From positions 3,369,501-3,433,500 of the forward strand of contig NC_089438.1 of the NCBI RefSeq assembly GCF_026210795.1: a DNA stretch of 64,000 bases, given 5' to 3'. The notes beneath the pieces are model-generated. The model ran no database searches. It saw nothing but the letters and a program-made list of their open reading frames with translations, and had not been told where the DNA came from. The stretch comes from Rhizophagus irregularis. Taxonomy: Eukaryota > Glomeromycota > Glomeromycetes > Glomerales > Glomeraceae. The number at the start of each line of letters is the position of its first letter. Position 1 is the first letter of the stretch. Shown piece by piece: positions 58,644 to 64,000 of this stretch. Made by a program: the position numbers and the translations under genes.

Positions 58644-60652
58644 TAATTTGGATTCTAATATTTGGAAGTATCTATCTTGATATATTAACTGAGAAATTAT
58701 AAAAATAAAATAATTGTTAATATTCTAGTTTCTTTTAAATTTAATGAAATATTCTCATGTGATACATGTATGTATAAATAATATTTTTATAACTTATGTT
58801 TAATTTATTTTAATTATTTAAGAAAGGCTCAAAACATTATCTTAGACTAGGGTTGAACCAGCCAATGTAAATATGTAGTTACCAATCAGCAAGGTAAGAC
58901 TTAAAAAAGGATAAAATAAAGTCAATTATATTTGGAAAAAATATTGACTGTCACTGTTACCCAAATATTATATTCATAAACATAATTTTCTTATAAAGTT
59001 ACTATTCCCCTTTTCGTTAGTATTATTTTTGTTCAGTTGGATAGGTTTTTGACCCATTAACCTTTATCTCACCGAATAATACAACATAATTCAAGATTAA
59101 TTTCGCTTTAATAACGAATCCTATACTTAGAATAATCGAATAGGATCATATTAAATTATTTGTCATTTGTCAAACATAATTATGTTTTAGCCTTGTAAAA
59201 ATTTTATTCGTAATTTCTGTAAAAACTGCGTGAAGATGAAACATTTACGGAATATTATGGAATAAAAAAACACGGAATAACTTTTTTATAGGGTAGGCTG
59301 AATTTTTATCACTTAACTTTTTTTTTCGGAATAAATATTAAAATAAGAATATTCCAAAATCATTAAAATTGGCGAATTTCTGATGTGGAAATATTAGTTG
59401 GGAAAACTTTACATTCTTTATATTAAGTTCACCTTATTTCGTTTTGCATTTTCAAATAATTGGATAAAGAATATTTTAGTAAAATCCGAACACAGTATTA
59501 CAATGAAAGTATTTAATACTCGTATCAAGTGAATATAATAATTAATAAGTTATTTTAATATAACATTTACACTTCAAATATTGATAAATTTCAGATATAT
59601 GTACAGTAAGTATATCGGTAAACTTGAACTCACAAATAATATGATATTTAAACAAATATTTACACTTTTTAATTGCAGTTGATGAATTAATACTTAATGA
59701 ATTGTGTTTTTGTATTGAAAATTACGTTCTTAATGACAAATTATTATTAAAAATCGAACTTGGTAAAACACATACAAAATACTTTAAATTTTGATAATTT
59801 TTGTGATAATAACAGATAATCAAAAATCTTATTTAGTTTGAGGCTTGCTATAAAGTTTTATGTAGTTCATATTAAATTGGTATATATTTTCATACTGAGA
59901 ACAGTTTTGCTGATGCTGGATTTTGGTTTACTACTTTTACTAAGGACAGTTTATTTTTGGTAAATTTTTTCTTCCCTTTTTTAGTTATATTATTAAGCTT
60001 ATTTATGCATTTTATAAAAAAGAATTTATGGACTACCGTGACTCTAAAAATTAAATACTGTTAAAAGCATCTATTGAATTACGGTTTATATAATGGCTCT
60101 CACTTAAACTACTAATTTATTTGTAGATGTTAATATAAAATATGTAATCAAGCAAATATCGTGAGAATTTTAATTTTTATTATAATATTATGTAACAATC
60201 TAAAATTATATACTGTAGATTCTACTATTTGGAATCTTTTTTTTACAATTTGGACTTATTGTAATAAAACTAATATTGGTACAAAAAAGTTTTACTTATA
60301 AGTCATAACCAAAAATTTTATGGTCGAAAAAAAGGACAAAAAATTATATGAGAGTTAAAAAAATCAATAACTTGTGACGCTCTTTATTAAAACTAATTTT
60401 TTTTCATTTTTTTTATAATAGTTTATTTTACACCTATACGAAGTTTTATTTAGAAAATAGAGTTTTATCAAACTAAAACAATAAAGTTGTAATATTTTGG
60501 AGAAACGATAACAAACAAGAGTATTAAGCATTGTTACAACAAAGCTCTATACAATTTTTCTTTGACAAAAAAGTGGAACCTATAAGAACCATAAAGTGAT
60601 AATTTTTGACTTTTTGAAGACAGCTGCGGGTGGCGCAGTAATAAGAGAACGA

Positions 60653-60844
60653 TTTACCCTGCGTACCCTTCAAAAATGTCGTGGCTGTTTTTTTTGTCAC
60701 ACCCTTCCTTGTTTCCATTTTTCTATAAGTATCTGAGGGACAGTTTTTTTTCGAGTAGGTAAAAACTTATTCGTCACATAGTTAATTTCTTAATTTCTTA
60801 ATGCCGGCCGTTTCGTGACATTTTTGAAGGGTACGCTGGGGTAA
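60653..60844. repeat. Inverted repeat, 32-bp arms, 192 bp overall
   Basis: The left arm is TTTACCCTGCGTACCCTTCA with AAAATGTCGTGG; the right arm read in reverse is TTACCCCAGCGTACCCTTCA with AAAATGTCACGA. About 28 of 32 bases pair, with a 130-bp loop. It may be a foldback element, and the arms are GC-richer than the surroundings. Confidence 0.65.
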
Positions 60845-61533
60845 TCCAAGAAAACTCACATGATGGCAATCAAAAATGGAAAGGTAAAATACGTGAAAAA
60901 AACGAATGAGATTTAGTAAAAATGAGGTGATTTATTTAAATTGATGGTGGAACGGCACCCGCAGATTTTCATGCAGATCCTCAGACAAAATAGATTGTCC
61001 TACGGTTTCGGCGTAAACTATGGGGCTTTCTAGAATTATGGGCTGTATATTGTTTAGTTCAACAAAATTTTAATTAATTTTATTTTAGTTTATTTGTTTA
61101 CGTATCCGCCGATCTGCGGAATACGAAAGATTTTTGTAGTAGTTATTTTCAAATAATTTTTAGATAAGTAATATTTACGTAAATGTATTCGTCTTACGTC
61201 TAAGTCATTAAAGTTATATGTCTCTATTATACCTCAGCAAAGAGAATATAATATTATTTTATTTTTATCACATAAAATAGAGAATTAGAGAAATATAAAA
61301 ATTAGGACAAATATCATATGATCAGTGATCTGCTTGCATATTTTTTTTGTGTTGCATGATTGACATGATTGACATCGATTTCAACTATATTGGAAACAAT
61401 ATTTAAAATATTATATTGTTATTTTGTGTAGAGGTAACAAACACTCTGGTGTAACATTATAAATTTATAAAAAATATGAAGTTTAGCGCTTTAAAATTTT
61501 TTTTTAAAAAATAAATTAATGAAAGAATAAATA

Positions 61534-64000
61534 ATGCTTACATATCATTTTAATGTATGTAACAAGTGTGGTGAAGAATATACAGACACAGATGAAAGTT
61601 GGTGTATATCATGTCAAATAAATTATTTAAAGAATAATTTTACAAATTGGACAAGTGGAAATGAAAAAATTGATGATTTTATTCAAAAAAAGCAATTAAA
61701 GTTGATCGGTATAATAATACTATAATAATTGAATGGATACCATATAATCAATTTATTGATATTAAAAAAATAGAAAAAAATGTTGATAATGCTGTCACTA
61801 TATATTCAGCATTATGGAATAATGGTTCATTACATTATGATAGTAATCAAGAAGAATTAATAAGAAAGCCTAATACAAATGTTGTATTAAAATGTTTAAA
61901 CAACTCTCAAAATATAATAAATATAATTGATGAATTTCTAATTGAGGTATGAGTATTATTTATAGTTTAATTCAAATAATTTAACATACATAATAACTTT
62001 TTTATATTTAATAGGCTAATACATGTCATGATGAAATATATGGGTTATCTCAAAATCCAGATACTAAAGATTATATCATCGTTTTACAAGATATATATTG
62101 TGAAAAATGTGGTGAACAATATTCAGATAGATATTCATCTAAATATAATAAATGGTGTATGCCATGTCACAGAAATTATTTTATGAATGAATCTAAAAAT
62201 TGGACCAGTGGAAATGAAATAATTGATGATATCATTCTAGAAATACAATTGAAAATTGAAGAACCTAGTGATATAGTAGTTGAATGGATACCATTTAATC
62301 AATTTATTAATATTAAAGAAATAGAAAAAGTTTTTGACAATACTACTACTATATATTCAGCATTTTGGAATAATGGCCCATTGCATTATAATACTGATAT
62401 AAAGGAATGGATAAGAAATCCTAATATAAAAGTTGCATTAAAATGTTTTAATAATTCACAAGATATTATTGATGAATTACTTAGTAAGGTATGAGAATTA
62501 TTTGTAAATTTAACTTGAATGTTTAATATAATAACTTTATTTTTATTTATAGGCTGAAAAGTATAATAAGTTATTATATAATAGATATGATAGATTAGAT
62601 AGATTACATGAATTGTATGGAATATCACAAAACCCAGATACAGAAGAATACATCATTGTTCAAGATAAATATTGTGAAAAATGTGGTGAAAAATATACAA
62701 ATGAATGTATTAGATGGTGTAGTCCATGTCATGTAAATTATTTTGAAAATGTGTGGACCAGTGGAAATGAAACAATTGATGATATCATTCTAGAAATGCA
62801 ATTAAAAATTAATAAACAAGATAAAATAGTTGAATGGATACCATACAATCAATTTATTAATATTGAAGAAATAGGAAAATTTGAAGATAATAATGCTACT
62901 ATATATTCAGCATTGTGGAGTAATGGTCCATTACGTTATAATAAATTTAAAAAGAAATGGATGAAAGATCCCAATTTAAAGGTTACATTAAAGTGTTTTA
63001 ATTATTCACAAAATATTATTGATAAATTACTTAATAAGGTATGGAAATTATTTATAAATTTAACTAAAAATTACAATGCATGCTATGGGATATCTCAAAA
63101 CCCAAATACAAAAGAATATATCATTGTTTTAGAAAATGGAATGTATAATGAATTGCGTCGTCAGGAATATCACACAAATTATTTTTTAAAAAATTTTACA
63201 AAATGGACGAGTGGAAATAAAAAAATTGATACTTTTATTCAAAAAATGCAATTAACAGATAATAGACAAAATAGTAATATATGTGAGTGGATACCATACA
63301 ATCAGTTTGTTAATATTAAAGAAATAGAAAAAAATGATTTACTTATAATACATTCAGCTATATGGAATGATAATCCATTATATTATAATTCTATTAAAGA
63401 GGAAGTGATAAGAAAGCCTAAAAAAGTTACATTAATTACATTAAATTATTTAAATAAGTCACAAAATATGATTGATGATTTTCTTAATAAGGTATAAAAG
63501 TTATTTTAATTCAAATTCTTTCTTTAATATAGTAATAATCTATTTACATTAAACAGGTTAAAGATATACTGATGGTTAACAACTATAAAGTATATGATTC
63601 CTTTTATAAGAAGTATTATTCATTAATTTGTGGAATATCTCAAAATCCAGATACAGGAAATTATATCATAGTTTCACAGGATGAATATTGCGAAAAATGC
63701 AGTAAGCAATATATAGACATACGGGATAAGTGGTGTTTATGTCAAAATAATTTAACAAATTGGAGTGGAAATAAAAAAATTGATGAACTAATCCAAGAAG
63801 TGCAATTAAAAATTAATAAATCTGATATTATAGTAGTTGAATGGATACCATACAATCAGTTTATTAATATTAAAGAAACTGCAAAAGATAATAGCAATGC
63901 TGCTATTATATATTCAGCAATATGGAAGAATGGTCCATTACATACTAGTAAGGAATGGATAAGGAGCTCCTATGCAAATGTTGTATTAAAATCTTTAGAT
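61534..64000 (+). CDS. Tandem zinc-knuckle/kinase N-lobe protein, five modules, runs off the window
   Basis: Exons 61534-61946, 62015-62488, 62553-63491, 63557-beyond 64000, GT-AG, all phase 0. Five copies of one module of about 160 residues: CNKCGEEY...WCISCQ-type CxxC...CxxC pair, WTSGNEIIDDIILEMQLK, VEWIPYNQFINIKEIEK, (T/A)IYSALWNNGPLHY, VALKCFNNSQDIIDELL and YGISQNPDTEEYIIV. In related TKL kinases this is the stretch from the N-terminal zinc motif through the glycine loop and VALK lysine to the hinge. Here the GxGxxG loop is replaced (EKVFDNTTTIYS), and no HRD or DFG part follows before the next module begins. Most modules occupy one exon. Modules 3 and 4 are fused within one exon by read-through of a former donor (AAGGTATGGAAATTA), and module 4 lost its cysteines. 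A one-base deletion near 61699 breaks module 1. Probably a pseudokinase-type repeat protein; a catalytic domain may lie beyond the window. Confidence 0.75.

Larger units (their letters stand above)
56642..61533. other. Gene-free AT-rich region of 4.9 kb
   Basis: No gene supported. It contains a small structured insertion (57416-57520), a MITE (58468-58643) and an inverted repeat (60653-60844). The minus-strand frame at 60524-60718 overlaps the inverted repeat and has no recognisable domain. Confidence 0.5.

Overview
The window looks like nuclear DNA of an AT-rich, intron-dense, transposon-laden fungus, most likely an arbuscular mycorrhizal (glomeromycotan, Rhizophagus-like) species. That assignment is inference. 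It rests on short GTAAGT/AG introns of about 50-120 bp, on TKL-type kinase pieces and F-box/LRR debris of the kind expanded in that group, on fungal GHKL-ATPase/DUF3684-type giants, and on long stretches of repeats with very low GC. No tRNA, rRNA or CRISPR was seen.

Layout. 1-1003: broken C-lobe of a TKL kinase. 3449-4484: decayed DNA transposon with a Myb/SANT-like remnant. 5576-9836: eight-exon secreted/membrane protein with a coiled-coil tail and two frameshifts. 13158-13957: 22-copy hairpin minisatellite abutting an orphan exon and F-box debris (13963-14690). 15400-27150: repeat desert with palindromic tandem arrays, a higher-order satellite (20200-21810), a foldback MITE, two tandem copies of a dead crooked-neck/CLF1 splicing-factor gene, and a hAT-like MITE with target duplications. 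27651-27983: a two-exon gene, missed by simple ORF calling, for a KEX2-processed repeat peptide precursor with an alpha-factor-like layout. 31053-31634: secreted glycine/aspartate/lysine repeat protein. 32921-33570: duplicated structured GC-richer segment.

34408-40180 and 46645-56641 are two same-strand paralogues, 14 exons each with identical intron positions. Each carries an N-terminal Hsp90-like (GHKL) ATPase fold, a long DUF3684-type body and a C-terminal HExxHxxxxxH zincin signature. The first is intact (1543 codons). The second is in frame throughout (1603 codons) except for one TTG-to-TAG nonsense codon, and its intron 11 has grown from 124 bp to 4137 bp by Helitron, MITE and minisatellite insertion. 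Between them lie a minus-strand gene of unknown function (41417-42220) and a clean hAT element with an 8-bp target duplication (42802-43599).

61534-64000 holds the 5' part of a gene built from five tandem copies of a zinc-knuckle plus kinase N-lobe module. The copies lack the glycine loop and any catalytic lobe so far, and the gene runs off the window. The most notable candidates for undescribed biology are the KEX2 peptide precursor, the tandem N-lobe gene, the ATPase-zincin fusion pair and the intronic array of exon-like units.
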